Source: CAVSRC01 sp963743015 (lineage in GTDB: Bacteria > Pseudomonadota > Alphaproteobacteria > Rhizobiales > Kaistiaceae). Taken from it: a DNA stretch of 64,000 nucleotides. This document shows positions 34,380 through 42,073 of the stretch, piece by piece. The stretch's first letter is position 1; every line of letters starts with the position of its first letter. The position numbers and the translations under genes are program-made. The stretch covers positions 49,689 to 113,688 of the forward strand of contig CAVUOD010000005.1 in assembly GCA_963743015.1 (NCBI GenBank), given 5' to 3'. Under the pieces are notes generated by a model, which was not told the origin of the DNA, searched no databases, and saw nothing but the letters and a program-made list of their open reading frames with translations.

Positions 34380-34800
34380 TCCCGCGGAACCGCGCCGGCG
34401 CTGGGTGCAAGCCTGGAAAAGCCGGATGCCCCGCGGCGCCACGGAAAGGTTCATGGGCGCAGCAATGCGTTTCGTGATCCGGAACGTGGTCCGGGAGGAA
34501 GCCGAAAGGCTCAGTTCCGGACGGGACGACCACCGAGAGGTGGCGTTCCGGGTGATCGGTGGAAGTCCCCAGCGATGGGGTGCTGAAGCAGGTCACGCAT
34601 CGGCTCGCTGCCGATGGCGCCGGACCCTCGGGTCTGGCTGCGATAGGCAGGCGAACGATCAGGGAGGCGTCGGTTGGGGAAACCCGAACGGCGCCTTTCC
34701 TGATTCCGCGGCCACGTGATTCCCCCGCACACGGTCCGCCCACGCCACCGCAGAAACGCGAAACGCCGCCGGCGCGGGCCGACGGCGTTCCTCTTCTATT
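34380..34800 (+). ncRNA. Candidate structured non-coding RNA, family not recognised
   Basis: The plus strand folds into a series of hairpins: 34490-34521 (TCCGG...CCGGA enclosing AGCC-GAAA-GGCT), 34530-34543 (CCACC-GAGA-GGTGG), 34567-34580 (CCCC/GGGG), 34598-34616 (CATCGGC-TCGCT-GCCGATG), 34620-34637 (CCGGACC-CTCG-GGTCTGG), and 34658-34704 (ATCAGG/CCTGAT and GGCG/CGCC enclosing GGG-GAAA-CCC). Three loops are GNRA tetraloops when read on the plus strand, which fixes the strand. A terminator follows at 34762-34789. It lacks the marks of RNase P RNA, tmRNA, SRP RNA and the cobalamin riboswitch. The 5' end is not defined; further pairing is visible back to about 34300. Neighbouring csp is antisense to it. 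Confidence 0.5.
34762..34789. terminator. Strong hairpin terminator, probably shared by the RNA candidate and csp
   Basis: A 12-base stem with one mismatch (AACGCCGCCGGC / GCCGACGGCGTT) and a GCGG loop. On the plus strand CCTCTTCTATT follows; on the minus strand TTTCGCGTTTC follows the csp stop side. It can serve both directions. Confidence 0.75.
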
Positions 34801-34833
34801 ACCTGACGCCGGCGCGCGACCGGCGCGAAAAGG

Positions 34834-35046
34834 CTAGACCAACTCGAGGCGGACGGCCTTCGGGCCCTTGCCCATCTTGTCCGGCTCGACCTCGAAGGAA
34901 ACCTGCTGGCCATCGGCGAGATGGCTGATGCCGGCCTGCTCGAGGGCGCTCACATGGACGAACACGTCCTTGCTGCCGCCGTCCGGCTTGATGAAGCCGA
35001 AGCCTTTGGAGGAATTGAAGAATTTTACGGTGCCAGTCTGGCGCAT
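34834..35046 (-). CDS. Cold-shock domain protein (CspA family)
   Basis: A 70-residue single-domain nucleic-acid-binding protein. The start at 35046 is chosen because AAGGA lies upstream and the domain begins at once (MRQTGTVKFFNSSKGFGFI); the nine-codon extension is unlikely. RNP1 (KGFGFI) and RNP2 (DVFVHVSAL) are intact and the C-terminus ends in GPKAVRLELV. It melts RNA structures and probably acts on mRNA in stress. Its promoter lies far upstream (35232-35260), leaving a leader of about 180 bases, typical for csp genes that are controlled through the leader. Confidence 0.93.
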   Translation of the reverse strand: MRQTGTVKFFNSSKGFGFIKPDGGSKDVFVHVSALEQAGISHLADGQQVSFEVEPDKMGKGPKAVRLELV

Positions 35047-35231
35047 GGGGAAGTCCTTTTCCCTGGTGGTCATAATAGGCGCAAGTCTACGCCCACGGGT
35101 CGTCGGCAGCTTGTTGATCGGGGAAAGGAAGCAAAGCGTCTTATCAAGACGGCCAGGGTAATCCCAAGTTCCGCGGAGAATTTCCTCCGCGCGTTTGTCC
35201 AGTCTCCGGGATACAGTGCCCGAACGCTAAA
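35047..35231 (-). promoter_or_regulatory. Long csp 5' leader
   Basis: About 180 transcribed but untranslated bases precede csp if the promoter at 35232-35260 is used. In other bacteria such leaders fold in a temperature-dependent way or bind Csp itself. No gene is visible here. Confidence 0.5.
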
Positions 35232-35260
35232 AATATGACTCGGAAACGCCCAGATGGCAA
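35232..35260 (-). promoter_or_regulatory. Sigma-70 promoter candidate for csp
   Basis: On the minus strand TTGCCA, 17 bases, CATATT, then an AT-rich stretch. Good hexamers and ideal spacing in an otherwise GC-rich region. Confidence 0.6.
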
Positions 35261-35344
35261 GGGTGCGGCAAATCCCCACCTCGGCGCCGAAGCCCGGGCG
35301 TCGGCGCCGTCCGCTTGCTGGCGGCCGAAGGCCGTGGCGGCCGC

Positions 35345-35372
35345 TTGTTGCCGTCAGTGATTGCCCTTATAG
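35345..35372 (+). promoter_or_regulatory. Promoter candidate for bioY
   Basis: TTGTTG, 16 bases, TTATAG; transcription would begin about 30 bases before the bioY ATG. TTATAG matches one half of the BioR operator (TTATMKATAA) known from alphaproteobacterial biotin genes, but the other half does not match. Confidence 0.45.
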
Positions 35373-35409
35373 CTTCTTGCGTCTTTTCCTGCCATCCCGG
35401 GGTCATGCC

Positions 35410-36024
35410 ATGCCGTCGATCAGCTCGTCCCGCGCGCTCGCCACCACCGTCTGGCCGCGCGGCGTCAACCGCGCCGTAAGAGGCCTCGTCCTGGTGCTCG
35501 TCGGCACCGCGATCCTTGCCATTTCGGCGAAGGTCAAGGTGCCCTTCTGGCCGGTGCCCATGACCCTGCAGACGCTCGCCGTACTGCTCATCGGCGCCGC
35601 CTATGGCTCGCGGCTCGCGGTGGCCACGGTCCTCGCCTACATCGCCGAGGGCATGCTCGGCCTGCCGGTCTTCACCAACACGCCGCCGGCCGTTGCCGGG
35701 CCGCTCTACATGCTCGGACCGACGGCCGGTTTCATCATCAGCTGGGTGCTGGTCGCGGCAATCGTCGGCTATGCCACCGACCGCGGCTGGGACCGCTCGG
35801 CGCTCAAGCTCGGCGCGGCCATGCTGGTTGCCGTCGCCGTCCAGTTCGCCTGTGGCTTCGCCTGGCTTGCCTGGTTCGCGCAGCTTCCCAGCGGCGCCGG
35901 CATCGGTGCGACACAGGCCTTTGCCGCCGGCGTCGCGCCCTTCCTGCTCGGCGACGCGCTGAAGGTCGTCCTCGCAGCGCTTCTCATCCCGGCAAGCTGG
36001 TCGCTGGTCGACCGCCGCCGTTAG
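35410..36024 (+). CDS. bioY: Biotin transporter BioY
   Basis: The S-component of a biotin ECF-type transporter, 204 residues from the ATG at 35410; the longer frame upstream runs through the promoter. Six hydrophobic segments are visible. Diagnostic blocks are VPFWPVPMTLQTLAVLLIGAAYGSRLAVATVLAYIAEGMLGLPVF, the GPTAGFIISW loop, and GVAPFLLGDALKVVLAALL near the end. No bioM/bioN genes adjoin, so it either works alone or with a shared energising module, both known for proteobacterial BioY. It is divergent from the csp gene and convergent with a MarR gene. Confidence 0.93.
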   Translation: MPSISSSRALATTVWPRGVNRAVRGLVLVLVGTAILAISAKVKVPFWPVPMTLQTLAVLLIGAAYGSRLAVATVLAYIAEGMLGLPVFTNTPPAVAGPLYMLGPTAGFIISWVLVAAIVGYATDRGWDRSALKLGAAMLVAVAVQFACGFAWLAWFAQLPSGAGIGATQAFAAGVAPFLLGDALKVVLAALLIPASWSLVDRRR

Positions 36025-36030
36025 GCGGGT

Positions 36031-36489
36031 TCACTCCCCCAGAGCTTCCACCAGCTTGGCATTGAGGCGGCCGAGCAGCCGCCCGAAGATTTCGCGCTCG
36101 GCCGGCTGCCAGTCGGCGAGATAGGACTGGACGCGCTCGTGGCGGAGCGCCAGCATATCGTGCATCAGCGCTTCGCCCTGCGGCGTTGCCGCGATCAGCC
36201 CGGCACGGCGGTCGGCAGGGTTCGGCGTGCGCGTCACCAGCGCCTTCCCTTCCAGCGCCGCGACTTGCCGGGTCATGGTGGAATCGTCGAGCAGCAGGAT
36301 CTTCGCCAAGCCGCCGACCGTCTCCGCGCCGCCTTCCGAAAGTGTCCGCAGGATGAGGAACTCCGCCCGCTCGAGCGGATAGCGGCGCTTGCGCTGCAGC
36401 GCCTCCAGCGTGCGGTTGAGGAACATCAGCTCGCGCTCGACCGTCGCTGCATCGTCGTCTGCCCCCTCCCGGGCCTTTGCCTTGACCAT
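36031..36489 (-). CDS. MarR family transcriptional regulator
   Basis: A 152-residue winged-helix repressor with GAGGAGG before the ATG. The helix-turn-helix reads ETVGGLAKILLLDDSTMTRQVAALEGKALVTRTPNPADRRAGLIAATPQG, with the DxRRxG wing. It is divergent from an MFS exporter; a 10-base perfect palindrome lies between the two starts, overlapping the exporter's -10-like sequence. It very likely represses the exporter and itself. Confidence 0.9.
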   Translation of the reverse strand: MVKAKAREGADDDAATVERELMFLNRTLEALQRKRRYPLERAEFLILRTLSEGGAETVGGLAKILLLDDSTMTRQVAALEGKALVTRTPNPADRRAGLIAATPQGEALMHDMLALRHERVQSYLADWQPAEREIFGRLLGRLNAKLVEALGE

Positions 36490-36547
36490 TTCAGCTTTCC
36501 TCCTCTCCGGCGGCGGTCACCCCCCCTTGCGCGCCCGCTGCCGGCCA

Positions 36548-36570
36548 TATATCTGTATCATACAGATATA
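36548..36570. promoter_or_regulatory. MarR operator candidate between marR and MFS genes
   Basis: TATATCTGTA-TCA-TACAGATATA, a perfect 10-base palindrome. The right half runs into TATAAA (36567-36572), a likely -10 box for the MFS gene, so a bound dimer would block transcription. Confidence 0.7.
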
Positions 36571-36576
36571 AAATAA

Positions 36577-38235
36577 ATGTCGACGAAACTGACGGCCGCT
36601 GCGTATCGCGGCCGCACTCTTTTCCGGAACATGCGATGTCTGAACGAAGCCGGCTTCTTCCGCCAGCCGAAATCCGTCTGGGCCACCGCCTTCGCCGCCA
36701 TGGTCGGCTTCATGAGCATCGGCCTGGTCGATCCCATCCTGGTCTCCATCGCCCGCGGCCTCGACGCCACGCCCAGCCAGGTGTCGCTGCTGTTCACCAG
36801 CTATTTCGCCGTCACCTCGGTGATGATGCTGATCACCGGCTACGTGTCCACCCGCATCGGCGGTCGTGCCACCCTGCTCGTCGGCGCCGCCCTTATCGTC
36901 GTCTTCGCCGGCCTGTCGGGCACCGCCGGCTCGGTCCCCCAGCTGGTTGCCTACCGCGCCGGCTGGGGCCTCGGCAATGCGCTGTTCGTGGCCACGGCGC
37001 TCTCGGTCATCGTCGCCGCGGCCAGCGGCGGCAGCTATCTCGCCATCCTGCTTTATGAGGCGGCGCTCGGCCTCGGCATCTCGCTCGGGCCGCTGCTCGG
37101 TGCGGCGCTCGGCGACATGTCGTGGCGCTATCCCTTCTACGGCACCGCCACGCTGATGGCGATCGGCTTTGCCGCCGTCGCCTTCTTCCTGCCGCACCAG
37201 CCGAAGCCGGAGCGCAAGACGACGCTCGCCGACCCGCTCAAGGCGCTCGCCCATGGCGGCCTGCTCACCACCGCCGTCAGCGCCTTCTTCTACAACTACG
37301 CCTTCTTCACCGTGCTCGCCTTCGCCCCCTTCGTGCTGATGATGTCGCCGCACGCGGTCGGCCTCATCTTCTGCGGCTGGGGCATCCTGCTTGCCGTCTT
37401 CTCGGTTCTGGTGGCGCCGCGCCTGCAGGCGCGCTTCAGCGAGGTGACGCTGGCTGGCGCCTGCCTCGTGCTCTTCGCCGGCCTGCTCCTGCTCATCGCC
37501 TTCGGCACGCGTACCGATATCGTCGTCGCCGTCGTGCTCTCCGGCGCGCTGATGGGCATCAACAACACGGTCTATACGGAGATGGCGCTGGAGGTTTCCC
37601 ACGCGCCGCGCCCGGTCGCCTCGGCCGGCTACAATTTCGTGCGCTGGTTCGCCGGCGTCATCGCGCCCTATGCCGCGCCCAAGCTCGCCGAACTGGCCGG
37701 ACCGCAGGCGACCTTCACCGTCTCGGCCGTATCGGCGCTGGTCGCCATGGCGATCCTCTTCATCCGCCGCGACACGCTCGGCCGCTTCGGCCGCGCGGAG
37801 CCCATCCCGCCCACCGACTTGAAGTCGCCGAGGGCGAAGGGGCGGTGTAGGGCAGGCATGCGATATCCGGCAGGCGGTCGCGGCGGTCGCGCAATGGCTT
37901 GCCACGCTCTCCCATCGTCATCCTCCGACAAGCGGAGCGAGATCCGGAGCATGGCCTTCGGCCAGGCACAACGTCCGCCGTATTTGCCGCGGCCGATCCT
38001 GCGGTCAGGCAGAAGGATGACGCCCGTATTGGGGAGGCGCGTCAGGCCACCCGCACGCCGATCGCAATCGCCTCGTCGCCGAGCTTGCCGTCGGACAGGC
38101 TGCCGGCCGGCCGATCGGCGAAGTCGAGCGAGACGGCCAAGGTCTCGCTCTTCACCGTATCCAGATGCGCCCCGATGGCGTCGCTTCCGGCGGGTCCTGC
38201 CTTCACTACGATGGCGATGCGGTCCGACACGTTGA
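36577..38235 (+). CDS. MFS transporter with anomalous C-terminal extension
   Basis: A 12-helix major facilitator. The ATG at 36577 is only 7 bases from the operator palindrome and has no ribosome site; the ATG at 36631 (MRCLNEAGFFRQPKSVWATA) is the better start. Motifs include GYVSTRIGGRATLLVGA in loop 2-3 and SGALMGINNTVYTEMALEVSHAPRPVASAGYN. Normal exporter sequence ends near DTLGRFGRAEPIPPTDL (about 37820). The frame then runs 135 more arginine-rich residues, through a REP-like spacer and antisense into the 3' end of ileS. A one-base deletion near 37820 would let it end at 37850 (EVAEGEGAV stop). The extension is therefore probably not real. Confidence 0.8.
   Translation: MSTKLTAAAYRGRTLFRNMRCLNEAGFFRQPKSVWATAFAAMVGFMSIGLVDPILVSIARGLDATPSQVSLLFTSYFAVTSVMMLITGYVSTRIGGRATLLVGAALIVVFAGLSGTAGSVPQLVAYRAGWGLGNALFVATALSVIVAAASGGSYLAILLYEAALGLGISLGPLLGAALGDMSWRYPFYGTATLMAIGFAAVAFFLPHQPKPERKTTLADPLKALAHGGLLTTAVSAFFYNYAFFTVLAFAPFVLMMSPHAVGLIFCGWGILLAVFSVLVAPRLQARFSEVTLAGACLVLFAGLLLLIAFGTRTDIVVAVVLSGALMGINNTVYTEMALEVSHAPRPVASAGYNFVRWFAGVIAPYAAPKLAELAGPQATFTVSAVSALVAMAILFIRRDTLGRFGRAEPIPPTDLKSPRAKGRCRAGMRYPAGGRGGRAMACHALPSSSSDKRSEIRSMAFGQAQRPPYLPRPILRSGRRMTPVLGRRVRPPARRSQSPRRRACRRTGCRPADRRSRARRPRSRSSPYPDAPRWRRFRRVLPSLRWRCGPTR
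37915..37960. repeat. Possible REP-like palindromic element
   Basis: CTCCG-ACAAG-CGGAG within TCGTCATCCTCCG...ATCCGGAGCATGG, in the space between two convergent genes. Composition and position recall rhizobial intergenic palindromes. Only one copy of this type is in the window, so the call is weak. Confidence 0.3.
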
Positions 38236-41197
38236 AGCCGGCATCCTTGCGCGCCACCTGGACGAGACGGATGAAGTCGCGCGCCAGGCCCTCGCGCTCC
38301 AGCTCTTCCGTCACGTCGGTGTCGAGCACCACCACGCCGGCATTGCCGTCGAAGGGCGCCGCTGCGATGCCTTGCTTGGGCTGGAAGCGCACCTCGTACT
38401 CGTCCGCCTCGATGCGGTTGCCAGCGACTTCCGCCGCGCCGTCGGGCAGGCGCGTCCACTGCCCGGCCTTGGCGGCGGCCAGAACCGCTTTCATCGCCGG
38501 CCCGAGGCGTTTTCCCACAATGCGCGGATTGACCACCAGCACCTCGGAACCGAAGGCGGAGGGATCGTCGGCGAAGGCCACGCTTTTCACGTTCGCCTCT
38601 TCGGCGATGACGCCCACCAACGGCGCAAGGATCGCGTGGTTCGGATGCGCAATGGTGAGCTCGGCAAGCGGCAGGCGGTTGCGCAGGTTCTTGGCGGTGC
38701 GCACCGAAGCGGCGGACGAGCACACCGCCCGCGCAAGGTCCATGCGCTGCACCAGATCGGCGTCGACGGCAAAGGCCGAAGCGTCCGGCCAGTCCACGAG
38801 ATGCACGCTCGCCCCGTCGCAGAGCGCCCGGTGGATATGGTCGGCGAGATAGGGCAGGAACGGCGCCATGGCGCGCATCAGCGTCACCAGCACCGTATAG
38901 AGCGTGTCATAGGCGGCCGTCTTGTCGGCGTCCTTCTCGCTCTTCCAGAAGCGGTCGCGCGACCGGCGGATGTACCAGTTGTTGAGCGCCTCGATGAACG
39001 GCGGCAGCGCATTGCAGCCGCCGGCGAGATCGAGCCGGTCCATCGCCTGCTCGACTTTGGTGACCAGCTCCGCCGTCTTGCCGAGGATGTAGCGGTCGAG
39101 TTCCGCTTCGGCGCTCGTCACCAGCTTGCCCTTGATGCCGTCGATATTGGCGTAGAGGGTGAAGAAGGAATAGGCGTTCCAGATCGGCAGCATGACCGAG
39201 CGGATCGCTTCGCCGATCGCCTTGCCGTCCCGGGGCATGGCGAGGTCGCCACCGGACATTAGCGGCGACGACATCATGTACCAGCGCAGCGCATCGGCGC
39301 CGTAGGTGTTGAACATCTCGACCGGGTCGGGATAGTTCTTCAGCCGCTTCGACAGCTTCTGCTTGGTTTCGTCGAGAACGATGCCGTGACCGATCGCCGA
39401 GCGGAACGGCGCGCAGTCGAACAGCGCCGTCGACATCACCATCAGCGTATAGAACCAGCCGCGCGTCTGGCCGACATATTCAACGATGAAGTCGCCGGGA
39501 AAATGGCTGTCGAACCACTCCTTGTTCTCGAACGGATAGTGCACCTGGCAGAAGGGCATCGAGCCCGATTCGAACCAGCAGTCGAGCACGTCGCCGACGC
39601 GGCGCATGGTTGACTTGCCCGTCGGATCGTCCGGATTGGGGCGCGTCAGCTCGTCGATATAGGGCCGGTGCAGGTCCGTCGGCCTGACCCCGAAATCGCG
39701 CTCCAGCTCGTCCAGCGAGCCGTAGACGTCGGTGCGCGGATAGTTCGGGTCATCCGACTTCCACACCGGGATCGGCGCACCCCAGAAGCGGTTGCGGCTG
39801 ATGTTCCAGTCGTGCGCATTGGCCAGCCAGTTGCCGAAGATGCCGTCGCGCACATGCGCCGGCATCCAGGTGATGCCCCGGTTGAGCTCCACCATGCGGT
39901 CGCGGAACTTGGTCACCGCGACGTACCAGGAAGGCATAGCCTTGTAGATCAGCGGCTGGTCGGTGCGCCAGCAATGCGGATAGTTGTGGTCGTAGGTCTC
40001 GTGGCGGAAGACGGCGCCCGCTTCCTTGAGGTCGCGGATGATCGGCTTGTTGGCCTCGAAGACGTTCAGGCCCGCATAAGGCGGCGTCTCGCCGGTGAAG
40101 TTGCCGGCAAGATCCACCGGATCGACCACCGGCAGACCCTCCTTCTGGCCGACGTTCAAGTCGTCCTCGCCGAAGGCCGGCGCGATGTGGACCACGCCGG
40201 TCCCCTCGCCCATCTCGATGAAATCGCCGGCGATGACGCGGAAACCGCCATTGGCCTTCTCGCCGGCGAAAAAAGGAAACAGAGGCTGATAGGTGCGCCC
40301 GACGAGTTCGGCACCCTTCACCGCGCCTACGTTGCGGTAACCCTCAAGCTCCGGCGCATAGGCTTCCACCGAGCTTTCGGCGAGGATCACCCGGGCGCCG
40401 TCCTCCTCCATCACCGCATAGTCGGCATCCGGCGCCACTGCCAGGCCGACATTGGAGGGCAGCGTCCATGGCGTTGTCGTCCAGGCGAGCAGGCGCGTAT
40501 TGGTGTCGCCGTCGAGCTGGAAGCCGATGGTCAGCGCCGGGTCCTGGCGGGCACGGTAGGAATTGTCGAGCCGCGTCTCGGACTGCGACAGCGGCGTCTG
40601 CGCCGCCCACGAATAGGGCACGACACGATAGCCTTCGTAGACCAGCCCCTTGTCCCACAGCTGTTTGAAGGCCCAGATGGTGCTCTCCATGTAGGAGAGG
40701 TCCATGGTGCGGTAGTCGTTTTCGAAATCGACCCAGCGCGCCGAGCGGTTGACGTAATATTCCCAGTCGCTGCGGAACTGCATGATCGACGTGCGGCAAT
40801 GCTCGTTGAAGCGCGCCAGGCCGTATTTGAGGATGTCCTGCCGGCCGTTGAGGTTCAGCTCCTTCTCCGAATGCAGCTCCGCCGGCAGGCCGTGGCAATC
40901 CCAGCCGAAGCGCCGCTCGACCATCTTGCCGCGCATTGTCTGGTAGCGCGGCACCATGTCCTTCACGAAGCCGGTGACGATGTGCCCGTAGTGCGGCAGG
41001 CCATTGGCGAACGGCGGACCGTCATAGAAGACGTATTCCGGCGCCCCCTGCTCGCGCCGGCGGTCGATCGAGCGCTGGAAGGTCTTCTCGGCCTCCCAGG
41101 CCGCGCCGATCGCTTCCTCGATGCGGGGAAAGCTCGGTGAGGAATCGGCGGACGGATAGACAGTCTTGGCGCTGGCCGGCGTGGCTGTGTCGTTCAT
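38042..41197 (-). CDS. ileS: Isoleucyl-tRNA synthetase, eukaryote-like class (IleRS2)
   Basis: A 1051-residue class I synthetase that charges tRNA-Ile. It has the HIGH motif as PHYGHIVTG near residue 70, the editing (CP1) domain with AWTTTPWTLPSNVGLAV, and KMSKS as QKLSKRLKNYPDP. The domain after the anticodon-binding region (NNWYIRRSRDRFW) continues as VRTAKNLRNRLPL and a long C-terminal domain (DUF5915 type) without the zinc-finger cysteines of bacterial IleRS1. This layout marks the IleRS2 class, known for natural insensitivity to mupirocin. No regulator or T-box leader is seen. It is the only tRNA synthetase in the window. Confidence 0.95.
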   Translation of the reverse strand: MNDTATPASAKTVYPSADSSPSFPRIEEAIGAAWEAEKTFQRSIDRRREQGAPEYVFYDGPPFANGLPHYGHIVTGFVKDMVPRYQTMRGKMVERRFGWDCHGLPAELHSEKELNLNGRQDILKYGLARFNEHCRTSIMQFRSDWEYYVNRSARWVDFENDYRTMDLSYMESTIWAFKQLWDKGLVYEGYRVVPYSWAAQTPLSQSETRLDNSYRARQDPALTIGFQLDGDTNTRLLAWTTTPWTLPSNVGLAVAPDADYAVMEEDGARVILAESSVEAYAPELEGYRNVGAVKGAELVGRTYQPLFPFFAGEKANGGFRVIAGDFIEMGEGTGVVHIAPAFGEDDLNVGQKEGLPVVDPVDLAGNFTGETPPYAGLNVFEANKPIIRDLKEAGAVFRHETYDHNYPHCWRTDQPLIYKAMPSWYVAVTKFRDRMVELNRGITWMPAHVRDGIFGNWLANAHDWNISRNRFWGAPIPVWKSDDPNYPRTDVYGSLDELERDFGVRPTDLHRPYIDELTRPNPDDPTGKSTMRRVGDVLDCWFESGSMPFCQVHYPFENKEWFDSHFPGDFIVEYVGQTRGWFYTLMVMSTALFDCAPFRSAIGHGIVLDETKQKLSKRLKNYPDPVEMFNTYGADALRWYMMSSPLMSGGDLAMPRDGKAIGEAIRSVMLPIWNAYSFFTLYANIDGIKGKLVTSAEAELDRYILGKTAELVTKVEQAMDRLDLAGGCNALPPFIEALNNWYIRRSRDRFWKSEKDADKTAAYDTLYTVLVTLMRAMAPFLPYLADHIHRALCDGASVHLVDWPDASAFAVDADLVQRMDLARAVCSSAASVRTAKNLRNRLPLAELTIAHPNHAILAPLVGVIAEEANVKSVAFADDPSAFGSEVLVVNPRIVGKRLGPAMKAVLAAAKAGQWTRLPDGAAEVAGNRIEADEYEVRFQPKQGIAAAPFDGNAGVVVLDTDVTEELEREGLARDFIRLVQVARKDAGFNVSDRIAIVVKAGPAGSDAIGAHLDTVKSETLAVSLDFADRPAGSLSDGKLGDEAIAIGVRVA

Positions 41198-41490
41198 GGC
41201 ATCGTCTAGATGGTGCGGCGTCGCCGGAACCGCGACTCCTTGGAAATCGGGCGGATCGATACCGCCTTTGGCGCCGCTTCGCTACCCTCTTGGGCAGAGG
41301 CGCGCCTGCGGACTGGATGGCCGGCGGCCCCGATCGCGCGAGGGCTGCCTTTGGCAGCCGTTTCGGGACGAGCCACCCGGCCAATGCCGGGCTCTGACCA
41401 GGAGGCTCGCTTTCAGCTGACACCTTGGAACGAGACTCACCTCTCAGCCCCTGATGGAGCCGCTAACCCTTCGTTAATTGCATGGCAGAT

Positions 41491-41518
41491 GTGACAAATT
41501 TGCAAGCTTGCCTATTAT
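41491..41518 (+). promoter_or_regulatory. Sigma-70 promoter candidate for marR-emrAB
   Basis: GTGACA, 16 bases, TATTAT. The start point would lie about 18 bases before the MarR ATG. The -10 overlaps the left half of the operator candidate. Confidence 0.6.
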
Positions 41519-41534
41519 AAGGTCGCTTATTATA
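41513..41534. promoter_or_regulatory. MarR operator candidate
   Basis: TATTATAAG-GTCG-CTTATTATA; the inner ATAAG/CTTAT pair is perfect and the outer bases nearly so. It covers the -10 box and the start point of the operon. The core AGGTCGCT also occurs before the MarR gene at 19842. Confidence 0.55.
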
Positions 41535-41542
41535 TCACGGCC

Positions 41543-42073
41543 ATGCAAAACACGGACATGCCTCCCGCCAAGGGCATCGGGCTCTTGGTCCACGATGTCA
41601 GTCGTCTCTTGCGCCGCCGGATCGACCATCAGGCGCAGGCGATTGGCCTGACCAGTGCCCAGTGGCGCGTGCTCGCTGCCGTCGCACGTGCCGAGATGAA
41701 CGGCGAAGATCCGCTGCACCAGGCGACCCTGGCCGAAATGATGGATATGGAACCGATCACGCTCTCCCGTCAGATCGACCGCATGGAGGCGGCCGGATTG
41801 ATCGAGCGCCGCCCTGCCCCCGTCGACCGGCGGGTCAAGCGCCTCTACCTGACCGAGGCTGCCGGCCCGCTGGTCGACAAATTCCGCAAGGTCGCTATCT
41901 CCTGTTACGACAATGTGCTGAACGGCATCAGTGAGGAAGAGATCGAGCTGGTCGTTGGTGTCCTGACACGAATCCGCGCCAACCTCGTTCATAATGCCAC
42001 CCAGCCCGCGGGCGCAGCCGCCCACGCCGCACATTCCGATCACGCTAGCAACACAGAAGGCGTCACCTCATGA
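41543..42073 (+). CDS. MarR family regulator of the emrAB-type operon
   Basis: A 176-residue winged-helix protein. The DNA-binding region is ATLAEMMDMEPITLSRQIDRMEAAGLIERRPAPVDRRVKRLYLTE, with the family DRR wing. The C-terminal tail is rich in Ala and His (AAAHAAHSDHASN). It is the first gene of a three-gene operon and its stop overlaps the start of the membrane fusion protein (ATGA). It probably represses its own operon at the palindrome overlapping the promoter and releases on binding the exported compound. Confidence 0.92.
   Translation: MQNTDMPPAKGIGLLVHDVSRLLRRRIDHQAQAIGLTSAQWRVLAAVARAEMNGEDPLHQATLAEMMDMEPITLSRQIDRMEAAGLIERRPAPVDRRVKRLYLTEAAGPLVDKFRKVAISCYDNVLNGISEEEIELVVGVLTRIRANLVHNATQPAGAAAHAAHSDHASNTEGVTS

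Larger units (their letters stand above)
34112..34833. other. Gene-free 720-base region between DHA2 exporter and csp gene
   Basis: No frame here looks like a protein: the longest ones overlap antisense and have biased composition (many Arg, Pro, Ser). The left end holds an operator candidate for the exporter (34149-34166). The centre and right hold a succession of stable hairpins and a terminator, described as a candidate RNA. Confidence 0.6.
41198..41542. other. Divergent intergenic region between ileS and the marR-emrAB operon
   Basis: 345 bases without a credible gene. A perfect stem GGCTGCC-TTT-GGCAGCC lies at 41343-41359, possibly in the ileS leader. The right end holds the marR promoter and operator (41491-41534). 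Confidence 0.5.

Noticed and set aside
34375..34743. Overlapping frames on both strands of the 34.1-34.8 kb region as small proteins
   Set aside because: They overlap antisense, are rich in Arg, Pro and Ser, have no ribosome site or recognisable domain, and the DNA is better explained by RNA helices.
34300..34800. RNase P RNA, tmRNA or SRP RNA
   Set aside because: The conserved GGAAAGTCC/ACAGAA elements of RNase P, the tmRNA tag codons and the SRP GGAAGCAGC loop are all missing.
41198..41542. T-box or other amino-acid leader before ileS
   Set aside because: No T-box sequence or specifier stem is visible; only one short hairpin is present, and T-boxes are rare in proteobacteria.
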